From DRMV01 sp964386185 (lineage in GTDB: Bacteria; Chloroflexota; Anaerolineae; Anaerolineales; DRMV01), in assembly GCA_964386185.1 (NCBI GenBank), contig CAYLRJ010000067.1:5573-69572 (forward strand): a stretch of DNA of 64,000 bases, in the 5' to 3' direction. This document shows positions 26,016 to 35,055 of this stretch, in pieces. The position numbers and the translations under genes are program-made. Positions within the stretch are counted from its first letter, which is position 1. The number at the start of each line of letters is the position of its first letter. Below the pieces are notes generated by a model. That model was not told the origin of the DNA. It was given only the letters and a program-made list of their open reading frames with translations, and made no database searches.

Positions 26016-28055
26016 ATGACCGCGCCCCGTGATGCCATCCATCAGGCTTTGACCGACGCGGCCCTGCAAGCCGCGCTGGACGCCAACGCACAGCGCCGCC
26101 GCACAGCTCGCGCCCGCGCCCATGCTTCCTTGCCCGAGCCCTGGGAAGTGTTGCGGAAGCGCGCCGCGCGTGTGCGGGATGAAATCCTGGCCCAGTGGGA
26201 TGGGGTCTTTGCTCAGTTTGTCGGCAAGGCCCGCCAGAATGGCTTCCACGTCCATCTGGCTGCCACAGCCGAAGAAGCCCGAGCGATTGTGCTGCAAATC
26301 GTCAACGCCCAAGGGCCGGCCCCGCGCCGCATTGTCAAATCCAAATCTATGGTCACCGAAGAAATTGGCCTCAACGCGGCGCTGGAAGCCGCAGGGCACC
26401 ACGTGGTCGAGACCGATTTGGGCGAATTCATCATTCAACTGCGCGGCGAACGCCCGGCTCACATCATCACCCCCGCGGTGCATCTGCGCCGTCAAGAAGT
26501 AGCCCAAACCTTCCATCAGAAATTGGGCATGCCCTACACCGAAGACGTGGAAGCCATGACCGCCACCGCGCGCCGTCACCTGCGAGAGGCTTTTCTCCAG
26601 GCCGATGTGGGCATCAGCGGCGTCAACTTTGGCATTGCCCAAACCGGCGGCCTCTGCATCGTCACCAACGAGGGCAACGGCCGGATGGTCACCACCTTGC
26701 CGCGGGTGCATATTGCGGTGATGGGGGCGGAGCGCTTGGTGCGCACGCCGGCCGAATTGGCGCTGATGCTGGAATTGCTGCCGCGCTCGGCAACAGGGCA
26801 AGATTTGACGGTGTACACCTCCCTCATCCACGGCCCTCGCCGGCCCGGGGACCCCGACGGACCTCAAGAGCGCCACTTGGTCATTGTAGATAACGGCCGC
26901 CGTCGCCTCTCCCAAACCCCGCTGGCCGACGCTTTGCGGTGCATTCGCTGTGGTGCTTGCCTCAATACGTGCCCGGTGTTCCAGGAAATCGGCGGGCATG
27001 CTTACCTTGGTCGCCACGGTGAGCCGACGCCCTACCCCGGCCCCATTGGGATTGTCATTTCGCCAGGGCTTTTTGGCGCCGAAACGTTTGGCAACTTGCC
27101 CTATTTGTGTACTTTGTGTGGCGCGTGCGCCGAGGCCTGCCCGGTCGAAGTGCCCCTGCCCGACTTGATTTTGCGGGCGCGAGCAGGGTTTGCGCCTCCC
27201 GGCCCTCCTTCGGCATCGGCCGAGCGCGAGGCCGCGTTCGGTGACGCGGGCGACGCACGGCAAGCCCACCGCCCCCCTTGGCGGGGCTTTTTGGCGCTCT
27301 ATGCTTGGGTTGCGACCCGCCCGCGCCTTTTTGCCCTGGCCCGAGGGCTGATGCGCCCGGCGGCGCGGGTTTTGGCGCCCCTCACGCGCATTCCCTTCCT
27401 GCAAGGGGTCACCCGCCCGACGCCCCCGCCCCCCCAGCCTGCGCGTCGCACCTCCACCGAGGCGCCTGCGCCCCCGCGGCCTTCAGCACCAGAGGCCGCG
27501 CCTGCGGCGTTCCCCCGCACGCCCGAAGCCCTCACCCGCAAGTTCATCGCAGCCCTGACGGCCCTGCAGGGCGAAGTAATCACCGTTGCCGACGAGGAAG
27601 CCGCAGGGCAGGCCCTGGCCGCTTTCCTGCAAAGGGAAGGCCTGACCGAGGTGCTCTCGTGGGCGCCAGAACATTTGCCCGCCGCTGTGGTGACCGCACT
27701 GCGCGATGCCGGGGTTACGCTGGTGACGCCTGCTGGCGAGCCTCCCACCGCCGTCGCAAATTATCGTGTGGGCCTGACCGCCGCCTTGGCAGGCATTGCC
27801 GCCACCGGTAGTTTGATCACCCCCGGCGGCGCCGGCCGCCCCCAAGTGGCTTCGCTCTTGCCAGAAATTCACCTCGCGGTGCTCCCCGCCAAGGCCATCG
27901 TGCCCGACCTGACCACAGCCTTGCAACTGCCGGCGGTGACTCGCTCGGCCATGACCAGCATCATCACAGGCCCTTCGCGCACCGCCGATATTGAAATGAC
28001 CCTGACCATTGGGGTGCATGGGCCCAAGCGGGTGGTGGTGTTCTTGATAGAATAG
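26016..28055 (+). CDS. LutB-LutC fusion: iron-sulfur LUD-domain lactate-utilisation-type protein
   Basis: 679 residues. Residues about 60-300 are the LUD domain of LutB/YkgF (KSKSMVTEEIGLN, TETDL-like VVETDLGEFIIQL, GITGVN-like GISGVNFGIAQTG). Two 4Fe-4S motifs follow: C309IRCGACLNTCP and C365TLCGACAEACP. After a Pro-rich linker (about 465-500), residues about 505-679 resemble LutC/YkgG (TGSLITPGG, then SMTSIITGPSRTADIE). LutABC oxidises L-lactate; here B and C are one chain and no LutA (CCG protein) lies nearby. It may work with a LutA encoded elsewhere, or on another hydroxyacid. Confidence 0.85.
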   Translation: MTAPRDAIHQALTDAALQAALDANAQRRRTARARAHASLPEPWEVLRKRAARVRDEILAQWDGVFAQFVGKARQNGFHVHLAATAEEARAIVLQIVNAQGPAPRRIVKSKSMVTEEIGLNAALEAAGHHVVETDLGEFIIQLRGERPAHIITPAVHLRRQEVAQTFHQKLGMPYTEDVEAMTATARRHLREAFLQADVGISGVNFGIAQTGGLCIVTNEGNGRMVTTLPRVHIAVMGAERLVRTPAELALMLELLPRSATGQDLTVYTSLIHGPRRPGDPDGPQERHLVIVDNGRRRLSQTPLADALRCIRCGACLNTCPVFQEIGGHAYLGRHGEPTPYPGPIGIVISPGLFGAETFGNLPYLCTLCGACAEACPVEVPLPDLILRARAGFAPPGPPSASAEREAAFGDAGDARQAHRPPWRGFLALYAWVATRPRLFALARGLMRPAARVLAPLTRIPFLQGVTRPTPPPPQPARRTSTEAPAPPRPSAPEAAPAAFPRTPEALTRKFIAALTALQGEVITVADEEAAGQALAAFLQREGLTEVLSWAPEHLPAAVVTALRDAGVTLVTPAGEPPTAVANYRVGLTAALAGIAATGSLITPGGAGRPQVASLLPEIHLAVLPAKAIVPDLTTALQLPAVTRSAMTSIITGPSRTADIEMTLTIGVHGPKRVVVFLIE

Positions 28056-28061
28056 TGCCCC

Positions 28062-28652
28062 ATGACCACTGAGGAACGCACCTACACCCTGACCGATCCG
28101 CTCACCGGCCGCCTTGTGCCCGTGGTGGTGCGCCGCGATCGGCGGCTGCGCAAAACCGTCCGCTGGGAACGCCGCGGCGATGGCCGCCTCGTGGTGCGCA
28201 TGCCGGCTACCTTCCCCTGGCGGAGGGTGCCTTCCCTCCTCCAGGAGATCGAAGCCGAATGGGTGCAGCTGGCCGCCCGGGCGGCGCGGCGCACCGATGA
28301 CGATTTGGCGCAGCGCGCCCGAGAGATTAATCGGCGCTATTTTGATGGCCAGGTCCATTGGGAGGCCATCCGTTGGGTCAGCAACATGGAAAAACGCCTG
28401 GGCAGCGTGACCTTGGGCGGAAAGACCCACGGCCACATTCGGATTTCTGATAAAATCCGCTCTTGGCCGCAGTGGGTGATTGATTATGTGATCGCCCATG
28501 AGTTTGTGCATCTGTTGCAGCCTTCAGAAGGCCATAGCGCCGTCTTTTGGCAGACGCTGCAGGCCCATTATCCCCTCACCGAACGCGCCCGTGGCTTCAT
28601 TGCGGGTTATTTCTTTGCGCAGAACGCGCAGCCGGAGGACGATTTCTTATGA
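28062..28652 (+). CDS. YgjP/DUF45-type zinc metallopeptidase
   Basis: 196 residues. The zinc motif is VIAHEFVHLLQPSEGHSAVF: HEFVH plus the downstream His, typical of the DUF45/YgjP (WLM/SprT-like) family. The N-terminus has the Arg-rich strands LRKTVRWERRGDGRLVVRMP usual for the family. The biological substrate is not established. The stop overlaps the next ATG (ATGA). Confidence 0.88.
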   Translation: MTTEERTYTLTDPLTGRLVPVVVRRDRRLRKTVRWERRGDGRLVVRMPATFPWRRVPSLLQEIEAEWVQLAARAARRTDDDLAQRAREINRRYFDGQVHWEAIRWVSNMEKRLGSVTLGGKTHGHIRISDKIRSWPQWVIDYVIAHEFVHLLQPSEGHSAVFWQTLQAHYPLTERARGFIAGYFFAQNAQPEDDFL

Positions 28653-29266
28653 CAAACCCTGCTCCCATCCGTGCCGTGGTGTTGGATTTCGGAGGTGTGC
28701 TGCTTCATTTAGGCGACCCGCAGCCGCATCAAGCCTTGGCCCAAGCGTTGCACATTCCGGTGGAAACCCTCCGCCAAGAGGTGTTTGATGGCCCGTTGAG
28801 CATTGCCGCCCAAAAGGGGGAAATCACCCCCGAAGAGCTATGGCGTCGTTTGGCGCAGCAATGGGGCTGGCCTGCTGAAAAAGGCCCCGAACTGGCCGAG
28901 CGTTTTTGGCAAGGAGTGCGTGTGGATACTGCCTTGGCCGATTGGCTGCGCAGTTTGCGCCCCACCTATCGCACCGCGTTGCTTTCCAACGCGTGGTTAG
29001 ATTTACGCGATTTGCTTCACCAGTTGGGCATTGCCGATGCTTTTGACGTGATGGTCATTTCGGCAGAAGAGCGCTTGATGAAGCCTGACCCTCGCATCTA
29101 TCGCCTGCTTTTGGAGCGCTTGGCTGTCTCGCCAGCGGAAGCCGTGTTTGTAGATGACCGGGAAGAAAACATCATCGCCGCCCGCAATGTGGGCATGCAC
29201 GGCATCGTGTATCGCTCGCGCGACCAGGTGTTGGAGGCGTTGGCCCGTTTGGGCGTGACAACGTGA
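28649..29266 (+). CDS. HAD-superfamily hydrolase (subfamily IA)
   Basis: 205 residues. Motif I is VLDFGGVLLH (nucleophile Asp; the usual acid/base DxD position is Gly, as in YihX-like members), motif II TALLSNAW, motif III lysine in LMKPDPRIY, and motif IV VFVDDREENI. It is likely a small phosphatase for a phosphosugar or nucleotide; the substrate is unknown. The start is set by the 4-nt overlap with the upstream gene. Confidence 0.87.
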   Translation: MTNPAPIRAVVLDFGGVLLHLGDPQPHQALAQALHIPVETLRQEVFDGPLSIAAQKGEITPEELWRRLAQQWGWPAEKGPELAERFWQGVRVDTALADWLRSLRPTYRTALLSNAWLDLRDLLHQLGIADAFDVMVISAEERLMKPDPRIYRLLLERLAVSPAEAVFVDDREENIIAARNVGMHGIVYRSRDQVLEALARLGVTT

Positions 29267-29367
29267 TGGCCATTCGGCATGGGGGCGGGTAGCGAGGCGT
29301 GCTACCGTCCCCTTGGCGGCTTGTTCCTGGTTTTGCTTGTTTGGTTGCTGGTTTGTGAGAGGTGCCC

Positions 29368-30735
29368 ATGTTTTGGAACTTTGTGTTGATGTTTGCGCTG
29401 ATTGCCTTGAATGGCTTTTTCGTGTCGGTGGAATTTGCCGCGGTAGCCGCGCGGCGCCACCGGATTGAGGTGATGGCCAAAGAAGGCTCGCGGAGCGCCC
29501 AAATCGTATGGCGTTGGCTCGAAAGCCCGGCCGCACGCGACCATCTCATCGCGGCCACGCAATTGGGCATCACCATTGTCAGCCTGGCTTTGGGTGCCGT
29601 GGGCGAAAAAGCCTTTGCTGCCATGCTGGAGCCGTTGTTCCACGGCCGCGAACTGCCTGCGGGGCTGGAGTTTGTGGAGCGTATTTTGCCCAGCCTGCCT
29701 TTGTTGCTCTCGCTGACCATTGTGACCAGTTTCCATGTCGTCTTGGGTGAGCAAGTGCCCAAGGTCGCGACCTTGCGTTCGCCCGAAAAATTTGCCTTGC
29801 GGGCGGCTTACCCGATGATGCTGTTTGAGACCACCTTCCGCTGGTTTGTGGACGCGTTGGACTGGGCAACCCGCTTTACTTTGCGTTTGCTGGGCATTGA
29901 GGAAACCGACGTCCACGGCTCTCACCTGACCGTGGAAGAACTCAAACAAATCGTTTCCGAAAGCGAAGAGAGCGGCCTCTTGGCCGAAAGCGGCGGCATG
30001 TTGACAGCAGTGTTGGATTTTGGCGAGTTGCTGGTGCGGCAGGTGATGGTCCCTCGGCCTGAAATCATCGCGGTCAAAGCCGACATGCCGCTCTCGGAGG
30101 TGATTCCCCTTTTTTCGGAACACGCGGTCACCAAATTCCCCGTGTATGAGGGCGATTTGGACGATATTTTGGGCATCTTGCACATCAAAGACGTGGTGCG
30201 GTTTTTTGGCACCCCCGACTTTGAGCAAAAGCAAGCCCGCGAAATTGCCCGCGAAGCGCTTTTTGTGCCTGAGACCCTGCCGGTCATCGAGGTGTTGCGC
30301 CGTTTTCGGGAAACGCGCCGCCATATTGCCATTGTGGTGGATGAATACGGTGGCACGGCGGGGCTGGTGACCCTGGAAGACCTTTTGGAAGAGATTGTGG
30401 GCGAAGTCAGTGACCCCTTTGACGAAGAGACCCCTGAAATTGAAATCCTCGCGGACGGCACGGCCATTGTAGATGGGCGCACGTTGTTGGAAGACGTCAA
30501 CGAAACTCTGGATGTGGATCTCACCACGCCCTATTACGACACCATCGCAGGTTTTGTGTTGGATCGTTTAGGGCGCATCCCTGAGGTGGGCGATGTCATT
30601 GAAGAAGAGGGGGTGCGTCTGACGGTCTTGGCGATGGATGGCTTGCGGGTGTCTCGCCTCAAAATCGAGCGTTTGGAAGCCCCGTCTTCTGATGGCCCCC
30701 TCTCGGATGACGCGCCTGCCGCGGAGGCTTCTTGA
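29368..30735 (+). CDS. CNNM/CorC-HlyC family membrane protein with CBS pair
   Basis: 455 residues: DUF21/CNNM transmembrane domain (about 1-175; FVLMFALIALNGFFVSVEFA), a CBS pair (about 200-330; VMVPRPEIIAV, KFPVYEGDLDDILGILHIKD), and a CorC_HlyC C-terminal domain (about 345-430). Homologues (MpfA, CorB) are linked to Mg2+ or Co2+ efflux with ATP binding to the CBS domains. The ATG at 29368 was chosen because AGAGG at 29356-29360 is too close to the GTG at 29362. The gene stands alone, 101 nt after the HAD gene. Confidence 0.9.
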   Translation: MFWNFVLMFALIALNGFFVSVEFAAVAARRHRIEVMAKEGSRSAQIVWRWLESPAARDHLIAATQLGITIVSLALGAVGEKAFAAMLEPLFHGRELPAGLEFVERILPSLPLLLSLTIVTSFHVVLGEQVPKVATLRSPEKFALRAAYPMMLFETTFRWFVDALDWATRFTLRLLGIEETDVHGSHLTVEELKQIVSESEESGLLAESGGMLTAVLDFGELLVRQVMVPRPEIIAVKADMPLSEVIPLFSEHAVTKFPVYEGDLDDILGILHIKDVVRFFGTPDFEQKQAREIAREALFVPETLPVIEVLRRFRETRRHIAIVVDEYGGTAGLVTLEDLLEEIVGEVSDPFDEETPEIEILADGTAIVDGRTLLEDVNETLDVDLTTPYYDTIAGFVLDRLGRIPEVGDVIEEEGVRLTVLAMDGLRVSRLKIERLEAPSSDGPLSDDAPAAEAS

Positions 30736-30834
30736 GCCGCGGCGGGCCTTGGCCGCCCGGGGCAAAGGCGCGCCGTGCGGTGAGGATACGTGCCGCCCGC
30801 AGGCGGCCTTGTTTTGAACCGTGAGCCTTGGGAA

Positions 30835-33372
30835 ATGACCGTGACCTTTGTGGAAGTTGTCGTTCACCAGCCCCAGGTGCAGGGGGTGTTTCACTACCAT
30901 GTGCCCGAAGACCTGCGCGAAGCGGTGCAGCCAGGTGTGATTGTTGAGGTGCCCTTTGGGTCGCGGTATGTGTATGGGGTGGTGTTGCGTTTCATTGAGC
31001 AGCCCGACGTGCCCGAGACCAAACCCGTGCTCGCGGTGCCCGATGCGTCCGTTCGGCTGACGGCCTTGCAGCTGCAGCTGGCGCAGCGCATGGCGCACGA
31101 CACGCTGGCGTCGCTCGCAGCGTGTGTGGCGTTGATGGCGCCGCCAGGGGTGCTTCAAACGGCCGATAGCCGTTATGCGCTGACGCCCCAAGCGCCTGCG
31201 CCTGATGCGCTCCCCGCAGATTTGAGCGACACCGAGCGGCGGGTGTTGACCTTGTTGGCGGAGCGAGGCGCGCTGCGCGGGCGCCAACTGGCCCGTGCGT
31301 TGCCGCGACGCAACTGGCGAAACGCGGTGACCCGTCTGCATCGGCGGGGCTGGCTCGCGCGCACCCCGGTGTTGCCCCGCCCCAAAGTCTCTCGGCAATA
31401 TGAGGCCATGGTGCGGTTGGCGGTTTCCCCTGCGGACGCGCGACATTGGCCTGCCGCGCGGCTTGCCACCCGCCCCCATGTGCAGGCCCGTCGCCGTCAG
31501 GTGCTGGAAGCCCTCGCCTCGGGCGGCCCGCAGCCCGAGCGCCTGTTGGCCGCCGTGGTGGAGGCGAAGCCCGCTGATTTCCAGGCCCTGGAGAAGTTGG
31601 GCTTGATCCAACGCTATCGGGAACCCCGCTATCGGGACCCCTTGGCCGATTTCGTAGCCCCTGCCCCCGAAACCCCGCCCGCCCTCACACCCGCCCAGGC
31701 GCGCGCGTGGGACATCATCCGCCCGCGGTTGCAAGAGGCCGCCCAGGGCCAACCGCCCACCCCAATTTTGTTACACGGCGTCACCGGCAGCGGGAAAACC
31801 GAAATCTACCTGCGTGCTACGGCCGAGGCCCTGGCTTTGGGGCGGCAGGTGGTCGTCTTGGTGCCTGAAATTGCCCTCACCCCGCAGACCATTCGCCGAT
31901 TTCGCGCCCGTTTCGGGCCTGTGGTGGGGGTGTTGCATTCGGGGTTGAGTTTAGGTGAGCGTTACGATACTTGGCTGCGGGTGCGGCGAGGCGACATTCG
32001 GGTGCTCATTGGGCCGCGCAGCGCGTTGTTTGCCCCGTTTTCCAATTTGGGGCTCATCGTCGTGGATGAGTGTCACGAAGAGGCCTACTTCAACGAGCGT
32101 TTGCCTTTCTACCACGCCCGTGACGTGGCCTTGGCATATGGCGAAATGGCCTCTGCAGCAGTGATTTTGGGAACGGCCACCCCCGACGTGGTGACCTACG
32201 CCCGAGCCCAAGCCGGCAAGATCACCCTTTTGGAACTGCCGCGCCGCGTCTTGGCGCATCGGCGCCTCGTGGCGGCGCAGGTTGAAAAAACCGGCCGCAT
32301 GGCCGACCAAACCTTTGCCCCCGCGGGCGGTGACGCGTGGGCGGCTTCCCTGCCGCCTGTGCAGGTGGTGGATATGCGCGCAGAGCTGCGGGCTGGGCAG
32401 CGTGGCATCTTCAGCCGCCCCCTTTTGCAAGCGCTGGGAGAGGTTTTGCAACGGGGCGAACAGGCCATCCTTTTCCTCAACCGCCGTGGCAGCGCCACCT
32501 ATGTCTTTTGCCGAGATTGCGGCCACGTCATGCGTTGCCCGCGCTGCGACCTTCCCTTGACCTATCATCAAGGGGAAGGCGCATTGCTCTGCCACCATTG
32601 CGGCTATCGGCGCAAGATGCCTGCGCGCTGCCCCGCATGTGGTGGCGAGCGTCTGCGCCCTTATGGCGCGGGAACCGAGCGGGTGGAAGCCGAAGTGCTG
32701 CGGCATTTCCCGCACGCACGCACCCTGCGTTGGGATGCCGATACCACCAGCGCCAAGGGCGGCCATGAGGCCATTTTGGGACATTTTGTCTCGCGGCAGG
32801 CCGACGTGCTCATCGGCACCCAAATGTTGGCCAAAGGGTTGGATTTGCCATTCGTGACCTTGGTAGGGATTGTTTTGGCTGACGTCGGTTTGACATTGCC
32901 CGATTATCGGGCTGCGGAGCGGGGTTTTCAGCTGTTGGTGCAGGTCGCAGGCCGGGCGGGGCGCAGCCCGTTGGGCGGGCGGGTGGTGTTGCAGACCTAC
33001 ATGCCGGAGCATTATGCCATTCGCGCGGCAGCCGGGCATGATTTTGCCGGCTTTTACCAGCAGGAGTTGGCCGTGCGACGAAAGTTAGGATACCCTCCCT
33101 ACGCTCGGTTGGTACGCCTGCGCCTGCGCGATTGGCGCGCCGAGCGCGTGCGTCGCGAGGCCGAGGCCATGAAGGCCAAGGTGCAGACCTGGCTTCGCGA
33201 GGGTGGGCACGTGGCCACCCAAATCATCGGCCCTGCACCGTGTTTTTATGCCCGTGAGGGGGGGCGCTATTGTTGGCATTTGATTCTCAGGGGGCCTCGG
33301 CCGGAAGACATCTTGCGGGGCCGTGCTTTGGGCGAGTGGGAAGTCATCGTAAATCCCCCGACGCTGTTGTAG
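30835..33372 (+). CDS. priA: Primosomal replication-restart helicase PriA
   Basis: 845 residues starting at MTVTFVEVVV, the usual PriA N-terminus. The 3'-DNA-binding and winged-helix parts precede Walker A GVTGSGKTE (about 316). Motif II is DECH (VVDECHE, about 409), whereas PriA usually has DEEH; the following aromatic loop is YFNE rather than YKQ. Four Cys pairs of the zinc-binding region follow (CRDCGHVMRCPRC and CHHCGYRRKMPARCPACG). Helicase motifs V and VI include GTQMLAKGLDLP and QVAGRAGR. An upstream GTG at 30790 is in frame but adds unrelated residues. PriA reloads the replisome at stalled forks. Confidence 0.93.
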   Translation: MTVTFVEVVVHQPQVQGVFHYHVPEDLREAVQPGVIVEVPFGSRYVYGVVLRFIEQPDVPETKPVLAVPDASVRLTALQLQLAQRMAHDTLASLAACVALMAPPGVLQTADSRYALTPQAPAPDALPADLSDTERRVLTLLAERGALRGRQLARALPRRNWRNAVTRLHRRGWLARTPVLPRPKVSRQYEAMVRLAVSPADARHWPAARLATRPHVQARRRQVLEALASGGPQPERLLAAVVEAKPADFQALEKLGLIQRYREPRYRDPLADFVAPAPETPPALTPAQARAWDIIRPRLQEAAQGQPPTPILLHGVTGSGKTEIYLRATAEALALGRQVVVLVPEIALTPQTIRRFRARFGPVVGVLHSGLSLGERYDTWLRVRRGDIRVLIGPRSALFAPFSNLGLIVVDECHEEAYFNERLPFYHARDVALAYGEMASAAVILGTATPDVVTYARAQAGKITLLELPRRVLAHRRLVAAQVEKTGRMADQTFAPAGGDAWAASLPPVQVVDMRAELRAGQRGIFSRPLLQALGEVLQRGEQAILFLNRRGSATYVFCRDCGHVMRCPRCDLPLTYHQGEGALLCHHCGYRRKMPARCPACGGERLRPYGAGTERVEAEVLRHFPHARTLRWDADTTSAKGGHEAILGHFVSRQADVLIGTQMLAKGLDLPFVTLVGIVLADVGLTLPDYRAAERGFQLLVQVAGRAGRSPLGGRVVLQTYMPEHYAIRAAAGHDFAGFYQQELAVRRKLGYPPYARLVRLRLRDWRAERVRREAEAMKAKVQTWLREGGHVATQIIGPAPCFYAREGGRYCWHLILRGPRPEDILRGRALGEWEVIVNPPTLL

Positions 33373-33454
33373 CTGAGGGCGCGCTGGGCGGAGAGCAACG
33401 CGGGCGCGCGAACTGGCTGGGAAAAGGGCCACCCGTGCGTTCAGGCGCGCCCGG

Positions 33455-33492
33455 GCTTAAAGGCAAAACCCCTCACCGCGGGGTGTGGGGTT
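33455..33492 (-). terminator. Rho-independent terminator after thx
   Basis: An 11-bp stem with one mismatch (33467-33477 with 33482-33492, 4-nt loop) lies 10 nt after the thx stop. On the minus strand it is followed by TTTTGCCTTT. Confidence 0.6.
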
Positions 33493-33501
33493 GCCAGATG
33501 C

Positions 33502-33606
33502 TCACTCGGCCTGTTTTTTGGCCTTTTTCTTGGGCTTGGGGCGGGTCTTGCCGTGGGTGCCCCGCCAAATCTTGCCGCGTCGGGTGCGGCGATCTCCTTT
33601 GCCCAT
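33502..33606 (-). CDS. 30S ribosomal protein Thx (bTHX)
   Basis: A 34-residue gene, start ATG at 33604-33606 with CAGGAGG upstream, stop TGA at 33502-33504. MGKGDRRTRRGKIWRGTHGK is the Thx signature known from Thermus, followed by a Lys/Pro-rich tail. Thx is a small basic peptide that sits in a cavity at the head of the 30S subunit in Thermus and stabilises it. Here it is a single gene between convergent priA and the Nudix gene, with its own -10 box and terminator. It is easily missed because of its size. Confidence 0.93.
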   Translation of the reverse strand: MGKGDRRTRRGKIWRGTHGKTRPKPKKKAKKQAE

Positions 33607-33641
33607 GACGACACCTCCTGAAACAGGGGAGTATCGGCGCT

Positions 33642-33647
33642 ATTATA
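33642..33647 (-). promoter_or_regulatory. -10 box of thx
   Basis: The minus strand reads TATAAT. The predicted start near 33635 gives a leader of about 30 nt holding CAGGAGG. No clear -35 is seen. Confidence 0.55.
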
Positions 33648-33695
33648 ACATGGGGTGGCTTCGGGCGCGGCGCGTGTAAGGGTGCGGCAGGCCTT

Positions 33696-34226
33696 TTAGC
33701 GGCCTTCCAGGTAAGGGAGGGCCAGCATGAGGGCAGCCAAGGTTTTGGCATCTTGCAGTTGGTCGCGGCGCGCCAAGGCGAGCACTTCATCCAGGGGGAG
33801 GGCGACGGGTTCCAGAATTTCGTCGGCGTCGGGTGGCAAGGGCGCGGGCGTGAGGCCGGTGGCAAGGTAAACGTGCATGTATTCGGTGGAATAGCCCGGC
33901 GCCAGGTAGAAGCGCCCCAGCAGCTGCAGGTTTTCGGCTGCCAGGCCGATTTCTTCCCGAATTTCGCGGGCCGCGCAGGCTTGCGGGTCTTCGTTGGGCT
34001 CCAGGGTGCCGGCCGGGAATTCCAACAGCGTGGTGCCCGCGGCGTGGCGGTATTGCCGCACGAACCAAAGCCGCCCTTCTGCATCCCACGGCACCAGCGT
34101 CACCGCACCGTGGTGGGTGATGATGTCCAGCGCGGTTGAGCGCCCGTTGGGTAAGCGCACCCAATCCCGGCGCACATCAAAAACTCGGCCTTGAAAGACC
34201 TTTTCTGAGCGTTCGACGGTGAACAT
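33696..34226 (-). CDS. Nudix hydrolase, ADP-ribose pyrophosphatase-like
   Basis: 176 residues. The Nudix box runs from GTLEPNEDPQACAAREIREE into IG and has all metal-binding Glu residues. The upstream TLLEFPAG and downstream YSTEYMHVYLA match ADP-ribose pyrophosphatases (NudF-like), which clear free ADP-ribose in the cytoplasm. AGGAG 7 nt before the ATG at 34226 fixes the start; an upstream start at 34274 would place coding sequence in the terminator hairpin. Confidence 0.9.
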   Translation of the reverse strand: MFTVERSEKVFQGRVFDVRRDWVRLPNGRSTALDIITHHGAVTLVPWDAEGRLWFVRQYRHAAGTTLLEFPAGTLEPNEDPQACAAREIREEIGLAAENLQLLGRFYLAPGYSTEYMHVYLATGLTPAPLPPDADEILEPVALPLDEVLALARRDQLQDAKTLAALMLALPYLEGR

Positions 34227-34238
34227 GAGGTGGCTCCT

Positions 34239-34278
34239 AAAAAGGTGAAAGGGTGCTGCACGTGCGTACAGCACCCTT
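34239..34278 (-). terminator. Rho-independent terminator after the LysM lipoprotein gene
   Basis: A perfect 10-bp stem (34249-34258 with 34269-34278, 10-nt loop) starts 20 nt after the LysM gene stop. On the minus strand it is followed by TTTCACCTTTTT. Confidence 0.75.
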
Positions 34279-34298
34279 GGAGAGCGGCAGACAAAAGT

Positions 34299-34967
34299 TT
34301 AGGGGATTTGCAACGTTTGGCCGGGCGTCAGCGTTGCGTCGAGGCTGAGGTTGTTGGCGGCTGCAATGGCCTCGGGCCAGACGTCGCCGAATTTGCAGGC
34401 GATGCTGTAGAGGGTGTCGCCGTATTGGACGACGTAGGTGGTGGGGTGAGCCCGCAGCGCCCGCTGATAGGGGAAGGGGTTGGCGTTGGTCGGGATGGTC
34501 AGGGTTTTACCCGGATAGACGATTTGCCCGCGCGCCAGCCCATTGGCCCGCAGCAAGGCGTCGGGGTCAATGTTGAAGCGCCGCGCCAAGCAGTAGGGGA
34601 ACTCGCCTTCGTGGAGGGTGTAAGTGGAAGGCACGGTGGTGGCGATGGGTGTGGCCGCGCTGCCCGTGGTCGTGATGGGCTTGGGCGTGGCCGTGGGTAT
34701 CGGCGTCGGCCGCGGGGTGGGCATCAGCGTCGCCAGTGGGATGGGCGTGGGCTGAGGCGCGGCTTCCCCGCCGCCGGTTTGCGGGGGCATGGCCACCGCA
34801 GTTTGCGTTGCGCTAATGTTGGCAACGCCGGTGGGAACGGGGGTGGGAAATTCGTTCATCCCCGCGGTAGGTGTCGGAGGCATTGCGCCGCTGGCAGAGC
34901 GTGTACACGCCCCCAACACGAGTGCGAATACCAGCGCAAGTATCATCCAAAGGGCATATTTTTTCAT
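34299..34967 (-). CDS. Lipoprotein with two LysM domains
   Basis: 222 residues from the ATG at 34967 (GGAGAGG upstream). The signal peptide is MKKYALWMILALVFALVLGA followed by Cys: a lipobox, so a lipoprotein. A T/P-rich linker (about 25-115) leads to two LysM repeats: the first around LHEGEFPYCLARRFNIDPDA, the second around VQYGDTLYSIACKFGDVWPE. LysM binds peptidoglycan or chitin-type glycans, so this is a wall-binding surface protein. The promoter is strong and overlapped by a palindrome. Confidence 0.88.
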   Translation of the reverse strand: MKKYALWMILALVFALVLGACTRSASGAMPPTPTAGMNEFPTPVPTGVANISATQTAVAMPPQTGGGEAAPQPTPIPLATLMPTPRPTPIPTATPKPITTTGSAATPIATTVPSTYTLHEGEFPYCLARRFNIDPDALLRANGLARGQIVYPGKTLTIPTNANPFPYQRALRAHPTTYVVQYGDTLYSIACKFGDVWPEAIAAANNLSLDATLTPGQTLQIP

Positions 34968-35055
34968 CACAACCTCTCCTTGCATGAAAATAAGCAACGG
35001 CCTCGTTTCACCTACTTGCGACACCGATACCTGTGGCGTGGGCTACACATGTGCC

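Noticed and set aside
25914..27404. Minus-strand open frame (496 codons) opposite the LutB-LutC gene
   Set aside because: Low-complexity translation without recognisable fold. The opposite strand has intact iron-sulfur and LUD motifs.
28048..28053. TAGAAT 8 nt before the DUF45 gene as another leaderless promoter
   Set aside because: It lies inside the last codons of the upstream gene and the spacing is 8 rather than 6 nt. Operon read-through explains expression.
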